Made by a program: the position numbers and the translations under genes. From Bacteroidetes bacterium HGW-Bacteroidetes-17 (GTDB lineage Bacteria > Bacteroidota > Bacteroidia > Bacteroidales > GCA-2711565): DNA of 38,034 nt. The stretch lies in NCBI GenBank assembly GCA_002840985.1, contig PHDM01000019.1, forward strand, positions 1 to 38,034. Reading direction: 5' to 3'. Shown piece by piece: positions 16,387 through 27,303 of this stretch. The first letter of the stretch is position 1. Every line of letters starts with the position of its first letter. The notes under the pieces were generated by a model. It was not told the origin of the DNA, ran no database searches, and saw only the letters and a program-made list of their open reading frames with translations.

Positions 16387-17727
16387 TCAGTTTTTTCTGA
16401 GAAGAATATTTTTTGTCTTCCACCTGCCTGTTAAATAGTAGAGATACGATAAAATCATCCCTATGATCCAGGCAATAGGGATTCCCCACCAAATACCAAC
16501 GGGACCCATTTTTAATGAAAGATAATAACATACGGGAATCCGAACAATCCATAGTGCGAAAAAGGTAATGAACATGGGGATGAGCGTATCGCCTGCCCCC
16601 CGCATTACCGCACCAATGGTAAACATTGCGGTAAAAGTGATGTAGAAAAAACTAACGATATGCAGGTATTGAACTCCAATAACAATCACATTTTCATCGG
16701 AAGTAAATAAATGCATCAGTGGCCTGCTGAAACTAAATGCAATGATGCCAACAATCAATGCAAGGGCCGATGTGGTATAAAAAGTTGCCATCAATCCTTT
16801 CTTAACCCGCTCAGGCTTATTTGCTCCAAGGTTTTGCCCCACAAAGGTTGACAAAGCGGCAGCAAACATCATGGCCGGCATCGATGCAAAAGCATCAATT
16901 CTGAAGACTACAGAATAAGCCGCTGCTGTGTCAGTACCAAAAGGATTTACCAGCCAGTACATCACCATCATACCAAGTGCAACAAAGACCTGCTGAAAAC
17001 CTATCGGAAAACCTATTCGTGTACTTTGTTTAAAAATCACCTTGTCAAAAACAAGTTTTCGCCACGAAAGATTGATTACTTCGTGTGTTCGATTTAAATA
17101 GATAATCGCGGTTATGAATGCACCTGCCTGGGATAGTAATGTTGCTAAAGCCACTCCTGCAATTCCCCATTTGAACCACAATACAAACATAAAGTCAAAA
17201 ATTACATTGGCGATAGTGGCAAGAATTAAAAAATAAAGTGGTGTTTTTGAATCGCCTAAACCACGTAAAATAGCACTGGTTCCATTAAATCCAAAAAACA
17301 GTACCAGGCCTGCCAGATAAATTCTTAAATAGGTTACTGCACCTGGTAAAACTTCTTCTGGGAGCTTGATGAGTCGAAATATTTGCGGGGCGAAAATGAT
17401 CCCAAGCACACTCACGATAATCGAGGCAAAAAACAGAAATATATACAGGGTATCGATGGCCCTTAAAATTTTTGGCATATCCTTGGCCCCGTAATATTGA
17501 GCAATTACGATAGTTGAGCCGGTAGCTATTCCGATAATTAGGGAAATCAAAGTAAAGATGATAGGAAAAGATGCCCCAACTGCAGCCAGCGCTTCTTTTC
17601 CGATATAATTCCCAACTATAGCGCTATCTACCACATTATATAATTGCTGGAAAACATTCCCCAGCAGCATGGGCATCGCGAATTTAAAAATCAATGGCCC
17701 TTCTTTCCCTACACTTAAGTCTTTCAA
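16387..17727 (-). CDS. MATE-family multidrug/sodium antiporter
   Basis: 446 residues, twelve predicted membrane helices in two similar halves. It opens MKDLSVGKEGPLIFKFAMPMLLGNVFQQLYNVVDSAIVGN, shown here only as its conserved parts: the KDLSxGxEG start, 'AMPMLLGNVFQQLYN' and 'VDSAIVGNYIG', typical of the DinF/NorM-like MATE branch. The second half repeats the pattern ('GFQQVFVALGMMVMYWLVN'). It exports organic cations or metabolites in exchange for sodium ions or protons. The start codon is TTG (17725-17727); it is kept because the family N-terminus begins exactly there. It lies 54 nt downstream of tatA on the same strand. Confidence 0.92.
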   Translation of the reverse strand: MKDLSVGKEGPLIFKFAMPMLLGNVFQQLYNVVDSAIVGNYIGKEALAAVGASFPIIFTLISLIIGIATGSTIVIAQYYGAKDMPKILRAIDTLYIFLFFASIIVSVLGIIFAPQIFRLIKLPEEVLPGAVTYLRIYLAGLVLFFGFNGTSAILRGLGDSKTPLYFLILATIANVIFDFMFVLWFKWGIAGVALATLLSQAGAFITAIIYLNRTHEVINLSWRKLVFDKVIFKQSTRIGFPIGFQQVFVALGMMVMYWLVNPFGTDTAAAYSVVFRIDAFASMPAMMFAAALSTFVGQNLGANKPERVKKGLMATFYTTSALALIVGIIAFSFSRPLMHLFTSDENVIVIGVQYLHIVSFFYITFTAMFTIGAVMRGAGDTLIPMFITFFALWIVRIPVCYYLSLKMGPVGIWWGIPIAWIIGMILSYLYYLTGRWKTKNILLRKN

Positions 17728-17781
17728 TTATTTGATTTTTTTGAAATCAGTAATTCTTCAGTAAATTATAGTTGACACTGC

Positions 17782-18048
17782 TTATTTCTTATCACGCTTT
17801 AAAAAACTGGTGGGAGATGTCATATCCTTGATCCCGGTTTTCAGATTGTTAAACCCCGATGATATTTCCTTTATGTCCTTTGTGATGTCATTTTTGTCAG
17901 TGACTTTTTTGAGTTCTTTAACTCCAGATCCTATACTCTTCATCAACTCAGGGATTCGTTTGCCTCCAAACAATACGGCTATTGCCAAAGCAACAATTAT
18001 TAATTCGGGTCCACCCATCAATCCGAGGAGTACCATCATTAGATTCAT
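17782..18048 (-). CDS. tatA: Twin-arginine translocase subunit TatA/TatE
   Basis: 88 residues. One N-terminal membrane helix with the family's GGPELIIVALAIAVLFGGKRIPEL block (the FGG-K-x-I/L-PEL hinge) is followed by an amphipathic helix (MKSIGSGVKELKKV) and a charged, disordered tail. TatA oligomers form or weaken the membrane site for folded proteins delivered by TatC. No tatC lies nearby. DmsA in this window has a twin-arginine motif and is a likely client. The gene is read divergently from the RNase P RNA and precedes the MATE gene. Confidence 0.92.
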   Translation of the reverse strand: MNLMMVLLGLMGGPELIIVALAIAVLFGGKRIPELMKSIGSGVKELKKVTDKNDITKDIKEISSGFNNLKTGIKDMTSPTSFLKRDKK

Positions 18049-18065
18049 TTCAGGTTTCTTTTTAA

Positions 18066-18073
18066 CAAAAGTA
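18066..18073 (-). promoter_or_regulatory. TAnnTTTG -7 box for tatA
   Basis: On the minus strand it reads TACTTTTG, 17 nt before the tatA ATG, giving a leader of about 12 nt. It is back-to-back with the RNase P promoter box about 50 nt away. Confidence 0.45.
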
Positions 18074-18113
18074 GTAAAACAAATTTAGAATCGGCTATTT
18101 GTTCAAATTATGT

Positions 18114-18121
18114 TAATTTTG
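18114..18121 (+). promoter_or_regulatory. TAnnTTTG -7 box for RNase P RNA
   Basis: TAATTTTG fits the consensus. The expected start, about 5-7 nt downstream, falls at the 5' strand of helix P1 (18128), so box and RNA end agree well. Confidence 0.6.
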
Positions 18122-18127
18122 CAATGA

Positions 18128-18535
18128 TTTTCAGTCGGTTCTATCGCTGTCCCGACCCGATTATTCGGGATCGGGAGAGAGGAAAGTCGGGACAACACCG
18201 AGCACCATACTTCCTAACAGGAAGGTTCCGATCATATCGGAAACAGCAAGTGCCACAGAAAATAACCGCCCTGAGCTTGTCGAAGGGTAAGGGTGAAAAC
18301 GTGAGGTAAGAGCTCACGGTTCGGTAAGGCAACTTATCGTTCGGGTAAACCTTATGGGTTGAAAAGCCAAATATACTCCGGTCACGACACTGTCGGGATA
18401 GAAGTTGCTCACTAAATTATGCTTGCATAAACCGGAGCGGGTAGGCTGATAGACCCTGCCAGCGATGACAGGGCTAGATAAATGATAGAAGTCCCGCCAC
18501 GGCGGGATACAGGATCCCGCTTATACGACTGGAAA
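18128..18535 (+). ncRNA. rnpB: RNase P RNA (bacterial type A)
   Basis: The catalytic RNA that trims tRNA 5' leaders. Conserved blocks appear in order: GAGAGGAAAGTCGGGAC (CR-I, about 18176-18192), 'CAGAAAATAACCGCC' (about 18256-18270), GGTAAGGGTGAAA, GAGGTAAGAGCTCAC, 'AGCGATGACAGGGCTAGATA' and ATAAATGATAG (CR-IV), and ACAGGATCCCGCTTAT (CR-V, about 18510-18525). Helix P1 closes the ends: TTTTCAGTCG (18128-18137) pairs with CGACTGGAAA (18526-18535). Peripheral hairpins at 18151-18175, 18269-18287 and 18492-18507 are unusually palindromic. CR-V reads ACAGGA where I would expect ACAGAA. A terminator hairpin follows. Confidence 0.95.
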
Positions 18536-18540
18536 TTTTT

Positions 18541-18598
18541 AATAAGGCCATTTTTGATCATGAGGATTTCATGTTTAAAGAAAGCCTTATTATTTTTT
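18541..18598 (+). terminator. Terminator of RNase P RNA
   Basis: AATAAGGC (18541-18548) pairs with GCCTTATT (18584-18591) around a 35-nt loop. A T-run at 18593-18598 follows. It starts right after helix P1, so the primary transcript probably extends to about 18598 and is then trimmed. Confidence 0.65.
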
Positions 18599-18708
18599 AC
18601 TACAGAAACTACTATGATGCTCAATAACAAATGTGTATTTATTTAGAAAACGGTAAAAATATTCCAACATTTTTATCGTTAAATGTTAATACTTCGGTGT
18701 TAATAAAT

Positions 18709-18716
18709 TAGTTTTG
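18709..18716 (+). promoter_or_regulatory. TAnnTTTG -7 box for the TPR/barrel operon
   Basis: TAGTTTTG fits the consensus and lies 57 nt before the ATG at 18774. No clear -33 element. Confidence 0.4.
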
Positions 18717-18773
18717 CAGTAAAAGCATATTTAATCTTAATATTTACCTTTATTTGATATAAAAAATTTGAAC

Positions 18774-21700
18774 ATGTATAAAGCTTGGAAATTCTCGTTA
18801 ATTTTCATTTTTCTGGCTGCAAATAGTCTGCTTTTTGCTCAACAATCAGGTCTGAATCACGATCCTGAAGCTGCATTCAAAGTGGCTCTTGATTTGTTTC
18901 AAAAGGAAAAGTTTGGTTCAGCTCAGGCAATATTTGAAAAAATAATGAACGAATCCACCGATCAAGATCAGTCGATCATCATCGAAGCAACCTATTATGA
19001 TGCCATCTGTGCGCTCGAACTTCAACATAAAAACACGGAATTCAAACTTAAAAACTTCATCACTAAATACCCAACCAGTTCAAAAATCAAACGAATTTAT
19101 TTTCAGCTTGGGAAATATCAATTCAACGAAAAAGCCTATAAAACCGCCCTCGAATCCTTTCAGAAAGTTGACCGAAGTGATTTATCGAAGAGTGAACTTG
19201 ACGAGTATTATTTTAAATTAGGTTATTGTTATTTAAAACTTGATGATACAAAAAATGCACGATTATCTTTTAATCAGGTAATTAGCGCCAATTCAATTTA
19301 TTCTCCCCCAGCAAAATACTATGTGGCACATTTAGCTTACCTAGAGAAAGATTACGATAAAGCCTTGCCTGTTTTTGAAAGTTTGAAAGACGATAAAACT
19401 TATCGCAATATTGTTCCATATTACTTACTTCAAATTTATTATTATCAAAAAGAATTCGAAAAGATATTGAAGGATGGCCCTACCCTTTATCATACTGCCA
19501 ATAATAGTCTGCGCGCCGACATGGCTAAATTACTGGGTGGAGTTTATTACCACACTGGTGATTTTGCTAGCGCCATAACTTATTTTGAAGATTATAGCCG
19601 TTATTCGAGAGAGAAACCAGATCGCGATTTAGGTTATCAGTTAGCTTATTGTTATTTGAAATTAAACCGATTTAAAGATGCCATAGGGTACTTCCAGGAA
19701 GCGACCTTACAGAAAGATCTGCTGGCTCAAAATGCATATTATAATCTTGGTTTATGTTATTTGGAAACCAATGAAAAACAATTTGCAAGTAACGCATTTC
19801 TAACTGCTTCTAAAATGGATTTCGATAAAATAATCAAAGAAGAAGCATTGTTCAATTACGCCAAATTGAGCATCGAACTTTCGCACGACCCTTATAATAA
19901 TGCAATAAATTCACTTGAACAATATCTGACAGACTATCCTAACTCGCCCAGAAAAGATGAAGCCAACAATTATTTGGTCCAACTTTATATTTCAACCAAA
20001 AATTATAAGGCTGCTCTTGGGTCGATTGATCGCCTAAAATCAAAGGACCCGAATTTCGTACAATCTTATCAAAAAATTTATTTCTATAGCGCTGTTCAAT
20101 TATTTAATGAGAAAAAATACGCCGAATCAATTGAACTGTTCAAAAAAACCATCGAAAATAGTTTCGACAAGCAAATAGCCGCTGAATCCAATTACTGGAT
20201 CGGTGAAGCTTTTTATAGGTTGCAAAATTATTGGGGAGCCGATAAATACTTCAATGACTTCCTAAAAAATAAAGACGCCCGTGATTCGGAGTATTATGGA
20301 ATCACAAAATATAACCTGGGATATATTTATTTTGACAAAAAAGAATATGATCAGGCTATTAGCTATTTCAGTGATTTCCTGAGATCACAAAAAGGAGTTG
20401 GTGTGCAGTTTATCAATGATGCAAATTTACGAATTGGTGATTGTTATTACATTACCAAACGATACACCGAAGCTATTAACAGCTATGAGGCATCTTCCCG
20501 GTTAAATTTGTCTGCCAACGATTATGCCAATTTTCAAAAAGCCTTGGCTTATGGAGCATTGAGCAGGTATAGTGATAAAATTACAGCTTTAAGCAACTTG
20601 GTAAGTACAAATAGTGGCAGTTCATATTATGACGATGCGCTTTATGAACTTGGAACTACTTACCTGATCAGGAATGATAATAATGGCGCCTTACTGTATT
20701 TCAACAAATTAGTGGCTGAAAAACCCAATAGCGCTTATGCCAAGAAAGCTTTATTGCGCAGTGGATTGATCTATTATAACGACAATAAAAATAACCTGGC
20801 CATTAACGCATTAAAGAAAGTAATTTCCGATTATCAGGGAACTGCCGAATCGACAGAAGCACTCGCCAGCTTAAGAAATATTTATGTTGACATGAATAAT
20901 GTGGATGAATATTTCAGGTTTGCGAACAGTTTAGGCATCTCATCAGTTCGTCCAACCGAACAAGATTCTCTATCTTATACGGCTGCAGAAAATCAATACA
21001 TGGAAGGGAATTATGAGGTGGCACTTAAATCATTTAAAACTTATTTGAATAATTATCCAAACGGCAGGTACCTGCTCAATTCTAATTTTTATCTGGCCGA
21101 ATGTGAGTTCATGAAGGAAAATTTCATTGATGCTTTGAGAGGATATAATTATGTGATTTCCAAGCCGCCGATGCGTTTTACTACCATCGCCCTAAGAAAA
21201 GCTTCCCGTATCAATTATAATTTAAAGAATTATGCCGAAGCCTTGAAAAATTATAATCTATTGGGAGAGCTGGCAGAGGATAAGGAAAGCATGGTAGAGG
21301 CTTACGAAGGTAAGTTGCGCTGCAATTATTTATTAAAAAATTATCCATTGACCATTGATGCGGCTAATGCTTTACTAAAAAGTGACCGCGTAACAAGCGA
21401 TCAAATCAGTGAAGCACACTTTCTACTTGCTCAATCGTATTATTCATATGAACAACTTGGAAAGGCGTTGCAGGAATTCAAAATAAGCACTCAACTTGCC
21501 ACCAATGAAATAGGTGCGGAATCAAGTTTTATGATCGCACAGATTTATTTCATCCAAAAGAATTACGACGAAGCCGAAAAGGTTATTCTCGATTTATCTA
21601 ATAAATATGCATATTATGATAATTGGGTTGCCAAAGGATTTATTTTGCTTTCTGATGTTTACCTGGCATTAAATAATAGTTTCCAGGCAAAACAAACGCT

Positions 21701-21791
21701 CCAGAGTATTATTGATAATTATGCCGGACAGGATCTGGTTGATATCGCGAAGCAGAAATTGAAAAAAATTAACGAACAGGAAAATAAATAA
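18774..21791 (+). CDS. Long tetratricopeptide-repeat protein, exported
   Basis: 1005 residues from the ATG at 18774; a TTG two codons earlier would add only two residues. A signal peptide (KFSLIFIFLAANSLLFAQQ) is followed by an almost unbroken chain of TPR helices to the C-terminus. Typical units are SKSELDEYYFKLGYCYLKLDD, AQNAYYNLGLCYLETNEKQ, AAESNYWIGEAFYRLQNYWG and DALYELGTTYLIRNDN, many of the YbgF/BamD-like kind. It probably works in the periplasm as a protein-binding scaffold. The next gene, a barrel protein, starts 3 nt after the stop, so the two are co-translated and the TPR chain may serve that barrel. No catalytic motif is present. Confidence 0.85.
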   Translation: MYKAWKFSLIFIFLAANSLLFAQQSGLNHDPEAAFKVALDLFQKEKFGSAQAIFEKIMNESTDQDQSIIIEATYYDAICALELQHKNTEFKLKNFITKYPTSSKIKRIYFQLGKYQFNEKAYKTALESFQKVDRSDLSKSELDEYYFKLGYCYLKLDDTKNARLSFNQVISANSIYSPPAKYYVAHLAYLEKDYDKALPVFESLKDDKTYRNIVPYYLLQIYYYQKEFEKILKDGPTLYHTANNSLRADMAKLLGGVYYHTGDFASAITYFEDYSRYSREKPDRDLGYQLAYCYLKLNRFKDAIGYFQEATLQKDLLAQNAYYNLGLCYLETNEKQFASNAFLTASKMDFDKIIKEEALFNYAKLSIELSHDPYNNAINSLEQYLTDYPNSPRKDEANNYLVQLYISTKNYKAALGSIDRLKSKDPNFVQSYQKIYFYSAVQLFNEKKYAESIELFKKTIENSFDKQIAAESNYWIGEAFYRLQNYWGADKYFNDFLKNKDARDSEYYGITKYNLGYIYFDKKEYDQAISYFSDFLRSQKGVGVQFINDANLRIGDCYYITKRYTEAINSYEASSRLNLSANDYANFQKALAYGALSRYSDKITALSNLVSTNSGSSYYDDALYELGTTYLIRNDNNGALLYFNKLVAEKPNSAYAKKALLRSGLIYYNDNKNNLAINALKKVISDYQGTAESTEALASLRNIYVDMNNVDEYFRFANSLGISSVRPTEQDSLSYTAAENQYMEGNYEVALKSFKTYLNNYPNGRYLLNSNFYLAECEFMKENFIDALRGYNYVISKPPMRFTTIALRKASRINYNLKNYAEALKNYNLLGELAEDKESMVEAYEGKLRCNYLLKNYPLTIDAANALLKSDRVTSDQISEAHFLLAQSYYSYEQLGKALQEFKISTQLATNEIGAESSFMIAQIYFIQKNYDEAEKVILDLSNKYAYYDNWVAKGFILLSDVYLALNNSFQAKQTLQSIIDNYAGQDLVDIAKQKLKKINEQENK

Positions 21792-21794
21792 AAT

Positions 21795-23504
21795 ATGTTC
21801 ACAAAACAATTGATCAAAAACATAGGAATCATTTTAATTTGCTCGATGATAATTATCTTCTCCTCTGTGCAATTAAATGCACAGACTACGAAACATACAG
21901 AAGAGATCACCATCGTAGGTTCATTTGATCCAATAATTTCCAATGCTTTTAAAATCAATTTATATCCAAAAGTTAAAGATGAAGAGCTGACATTGCCTGT
22001 TTTAAATTACACCCTGAAACCATTACAGCTATCGACCTGGTTTGATCTGAACCCAATTAAACCTGCAGCTATAAAGGGGGAACGGCTCGCTCCTCTCTTC
22101 AAGAATTTCATTAAAGCAGGATATGGCAATTTTGAAACACCATATCTCGAATTTTTTGCATCAAATTTGCGCTCAGATCAATATGCTTTTGGAGTTCATC
22201 TTAAGCACCATTCATCTGCGGGCAAGATTAAATATTACGCTAATAGTGCATACAGTGATAATTTAGCCGAAATCTTCGGGAAAAAGTTTTACAAAGATCA
22301 TACGTTAAGTGGACGGATCATTTACGATCAACAAGTCAATCATAAATACGGCTACAACCCTATTTTATTCATAACCGATCCCCTTCCTGACAAATTAACA
22401 AAGCAACGTTACCAGATGGCCGGAGCAAATGTATTATACAACAGCAATTTCATAGAAACCGGGAAAGTGAATCATTCCTTTGGTTTAAATTATTATTTCT
22501 TAAAGGATATCAATCAAACATCGGAGCACAATATAAATTTCATTAGTCGTTTCGACAATACCTTCAAATTCTCAAATCTAACCGAAGAACAAAAATTAGG
22601 ATTGGTTATTAATGCTGATTATTACAATTATTCGGACACTTTAAATTCTGAAAATAAAGTTTTAATTAACATTAAACCCTATTTGGAAACTAAGCTCGAA
22701 CAATATCAATTTTATGCCGGAATCAATGCAATGGCCGAAATTGACACCGCTTCTTCTTTTCATTTCTATCCTGAAATTAAAGCCGGTGTGGAGATTATCC
22801 CAAAATCACTTATCGCAAGCGTTGGTATCACAGGAGGATTCTCAAAAAACAGTTTCAATTTGTTACGCAACATGAACCCTTTCATAAATTCTGTAATTCC
22901 ACAGACCTACCAAAATAACAAATTTGAGGTATATGCTCAGATAAAAGGAAAGATCATGCAAGGATTTGATTTTGATATTACTTTATCGAACTCATCTATA
23001 AAAAATATGCCCTTTTTTGTGAACGACAGTTCAACTCAATATTTCAACACCTTTGAGGTAATTTGTGATGACGTCAACTTATTACATGGCCGTGCCACAT
23101 TCAGTTTTCAATCCAAAGAATCCATTAAGATTTTATTCAAGGTTAATTATTATGATTATACCATGGATAATGAATTTAAGCCTTGGCATAAGCCGGAATA
23201 TGATATCACACTTTCTGCCCGGTTTACCATGATGGATATCATTTTTATCAGAGGAGAAATTGTTGGTTATGGTAAAAGCTATGCAAAGATCTACGAATAT
23301 CAATTCCATAATTCAATCCCTTTGGTGCATTATCCCTTGATAAATAGTTGGGTTGATTTTAACTTAGGAATTGAGTACCGCTATAATAAAAACTTATCAA
23401 TTTTTGCAGATTTCAATAATATCGGTAACATTTCTTACATGAAATGGTACAATTATCCGGTTCAAAGATTTAGTATACTTGGTGGATTAAGCTACTCATT
23501 TTAA
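21795..23504 (+). CDS. Outer-membrane beta-barrel protein partnered with the TPR protein
   Basis: 569 residues. The signal peptide ends at about residue 29 (SSVQLNAQ). The region after it (HTEEITIVGSFDPIIS) recalls the start of TonB-dependent receptor-like proteins. From about residue 100 on, alternating amphipathic strands dominate (KAGYGNFETPYLEFFASN, YAFGVHLKHHSS, LGIEYRYNKNLSIFADFNNI). The last residues are FSILGGLSYSF, a classic barrel ending in Phe. I see no full plug domain or TonB box. It is translationally linked to the long TPR gene and is followed by gyrB on the same strand after 168 bp. Substrate and function are unknown. Confidence 0.75.
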   Translation: MFTKQLIKNIGIILICSMIIIFSSVQLNAQTTKHTEEITIVGSFDPIISNAFKINLYPKVKDEELTLPVLNYTLKPLQLSTWFDLNPIKPAAIKGERLAPLFKNFIKAGYGNFETPYLEFFASNLRSDQYAFGVHLKHHSSAGKIKYYANSAYSDNLAEIFGKKFYKDHTLSGRIIYDQQVNHKYGYNPILFITDPLPDKLTKQRYQMAGANVLYNSNFIETGKVNHSFGLNYYFLKDINQTSEHNINFISRFDNTFKFSNLTEEQKLGLVINADYYNYSDTLNSENKVLINIKPYLETKLEQYQFYAGINAMAEIDTASSFHFYPEIKAGVEIIPKSLIASVGITGGFSKNSFNLLRNMNPFINSVIPQTYQNNKFEVYAQIKGKIMQGFDFDITLSNSSIKNMPFFVNDSSTQYFNTFEVICDDVNLLHGRATFSFQSKESIKILFKVNYYDYTMDNEFKPWHKPEYDITLSARFTMMDIIFIRGEIVGYGKSYAKIYEYQFHNSIPLVHYPLINSWVDFNLGIEYRYNKNLSIFADFNNIGNISYMKWYNYPVQRFSILGGLSYSF

Positions 23505-23631
23505 GATCATTTATCGCTATTCCTCTGGGGTCGAAGTTGCAAATAAAATACCGCCCGATTATTCACCTAAAATTGTTTAAAACTCAGCTATTTTGCCTGA
23601 ATTTGATAGTCTTTTATAGCTAAATTATTAC

Positions 23632-23639
23632 TATATTTG
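23632..23639 (+). promoter_or_regulatory. TAnnTTTG -7 box for gyrB
   Basis: TATATTTG fits the consensus, 33 nt before the ATG at 23673. A TTTG at 23602-23605 is present but more distant than the usual spacing. Confidence 0.5.
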
Positions 23640-23657
23640 TTTCTTTACAAAGAATAA

Positions 23658-25637
<1,980 letters not shown>

Positions 25638-25644
25638 TAACAGA

Positions 25645-25671
25645 GCCTCCGGAATTTTCGGAGGCTTTTTT
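25645..25671 (+). terminator. Intrinsic terminator after gyrB
   Basis: GCCTCCG (25645-25651) and CGGAGGC (25659-25665) form a 7-bp G/C stem with a 7-nt loop, followed by six T. It lies between two converging genes. The minus-strand RNA would end in a less regular U tract. Confidence 0.92.
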
Positions 25672-25684
25672 ATTTCACTGAAAA

Positions 25685-26344
25685 TTACATTTCCAAACCC
25701 CTATTCAGAAACTTAACCATCGGGCTTAATAATTTGAACAATTTCAACACATAATCTGAAAAATCGGTCGACAAACATTGCTCATTCGTTACCTCGTGTA
25801 AAAACCCGTAAGATTTAAATTTCAATAATTCGATATCAGGAAAATCAGGTGAAAAATCTTTAGGTGGCCTTACCAGTCTTTCACCACTTATTTCTTTAAA
25901 ATATTTTATGCTTTCTTTATTTTTCAAAATACTTTTAAACTCATCCACATGATAATAAATTTCCTGCCTTACCTTTTTCAAAACAGGTGCCGGGGGCATA
26001 TAAATTCCTCCGGCAATAAATGAGTTGTTATTTTCGATGTGAAGATAATAACCCGCGTTTCCTGAATTCCGTCCACCCTTAACCAAAAAGCCACCGAAAT
26101 TTTGCTTATAAGGGGCTTTGTCTTTTGAAAACCGAACATCCCGATAAATTCGAAACATGCATTTTTTGGCATCCAGATTTTTAATATCCGGGTCGAATGC
26201 CCCAACTTTTGGGATCAAATATTCAACCACTTTCAGCATATCATTAAATGCTGAATTGTACAATTGTTTATGTTGGGTAAACCATTCGCGATTATTATTT
26301 ACTTCAAGCTCCGCTAAAAATTCAAAAACATTTTCCTTGATCAT
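25685..26344 (-). CDS. DUF2461 domain protein
   Basis: 219 residues covering the whole DUF2461 (TIGR02453) family: 'LAELEVNNNREWFTQHKQLY' at the N-terminus, then CMFRIYRDVRFSKDKAPYK and the GGRNSGNAGYYLHIE core with FIAGGIYMPPAPVLKKVRQEI. The family is widespread in bacteria and some eukaryotes; its biochemical role is unknown to me. The protein has no signal peptide and is probably cytoplasmic. It converges on gyrB and shares the terminator region. The length is normal. Confidence 0.9.
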   Translation of the reverse strand: MIKENVFEFLAELEVNNNREWFTQHKQLYNSAFNDMLKVVEYLIPKVGAFDPDIKNLDAKKCMFRIYRDVRFSKDKAPYKQNFGGFLVKGGRNSGNAGYYLHIENNNSFIAGGIYMPPAPVLKKVRQEIYYHVDEFKSILKNKESIKYFKEISGERLVRPPKDFSPDFPDIELLKFKSYGFLHEVTNEQCLSTDFSDYVLKLFKLLSPMVKFLNRGLEM

Positions 26345-26403
26345 CTATTAAATTTTTGATTCATTGTAAAAATAAAAAAATCTTCGCTAAGATCGGTCGG
26401 CAA

Positions 26404-26430
26404 CATTGAAATGTGAAAAACATTTCAATG
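26404..26430. repeat. Perfect 11-bp inverted repeat before the small barrel gene
   Basis: CATTGAAATGT (26404-26414) and ACATTTCAATG (26420-26430) are exact complements with loop GAAAA. No T-run follows. It lies between divergent genes, 50 nt before the ATG at 26480, so an operator or a 5'-UTR hairpin is possible. Confidence 0.6.
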
Positions 26431-26479
26431 AAGTGCGACAAAAAAGGCTTTTTAGTATTAAGTACCAAAGCATTATAGA

Positions 26480-27301
26480 ATGAAATCGAAGATCTTCACC
26501 ATTGCATTTATTTTCCTATTTAATGGTTCTATCAATTTTATTTATGCCGGAATATTTGATGAAGTTTCTGGTGCACGATCAACGGCTTTAGGTTTTACAA
26601 GTATTTGTATGACCGATTTTTGGTCAGCCATCAATAATCAGGCAGGGTTGGCATCCATAAACAGAATAACCACGGGCGTATTTGTCGAAAACAAATTCAT
26701 GATAAAATCATTGAACACTAAATCCATTGCATTCGCATTGCCCTTCAACAATGGAACCTTTGGGTTATCATTGCGCCAATTTGGTGAAACCGAATTTAAT
26801 GAAACCAATATTGGCATTTCTTATGGAATGAAATTAACTGAAAAACTTTCGGCCGGATTACAACTTTTTCACTATGCGATTAATCAAAACAAGGAACTTG
26901 GGCGGACCGGCATTTATAGCTTTCAGGGAGGTATTATCTATGAACATGATAAAAACCTTCGAATCGCTTTTCATATCTTTAATCCTCAATTTATTTCAAA
27001 CAACCTTGATAGGCCGGAATTAGCCGGAATTACTAAACTTGGATTGAGTTATCATCTCTCCGGCACTCTTGAAGGATTTTTGGAACTTCAAAGTCATACT
27101 AAATTCGGGAATGGCATTAATTCCGGTATTGAATATCTCAATGCAGATAAGTTCGCTTTTCGTATCGGCTATTCCTCGATCAGCGAAAAAATCACATTCG
27201 GAATTGGGTTGAAATTAAAAAATCTCGTACTCGATTTTTCATCATCCATGCATAATGCACTCGGATATAGTCCGCAATTATCAATAACTTATGAGTTCTG
27301 A
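26480..27301 (+). CDS. PorV/UPF0164-like outer-membrane barrel protein
   Basis: 273 residues. The signal peptide ends near IYAGIF. The mature start, 'SGARSTALGFTSICMTDFWSAINNQAGLA', is the pattern of PorV/PorQ-like and FadL-like small Bacteroidota barrels (an A-R-x-x-A-L-G segment, then N-Q/P-A-G-L). Strands continue to a terminal Tyr-Glu-Phe. Some relatives serve type IX secretion as shuttle or attachment proteins; others are of unknown use, and no T9SS gene is nearby. It is followed after 2 nt by the helix-hairpin-helix barrel gene, so both probably form one operon and one complex. Confidence 0.75.
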   Translation: MKSKIFTIAFIFLFNGSINFIYAGIFDEVSGARSTALGFTSICMTDFWSAINNQAGLASINRITTGVFVENKFMIKSLNTKSIAFALPFNNGTFGLSLRQFGETEFNETNIGISYGMKLTEKLSAGLQLFHYAINQNKELGRTGIYSFQGGIIYEHDKNLRIAFHIFNPQFISNNLDRPELAGITKLGLSYHLSGTLEGFLELQSHTKFGNGINSGIEYLNADKFAFRIGYSSISEKITFGIGLKLKNLVLDFSSSMHNALGYSPQLSITYEF

Positions 27302-27303
27302 AG

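Noticed and set aside
18141..18332. Small open frames on both strands inside 18124-18332
   Set aside because: They lie wholly within the RNase P RNA, whose conserved blocks and P1 pairing explain the sequence.
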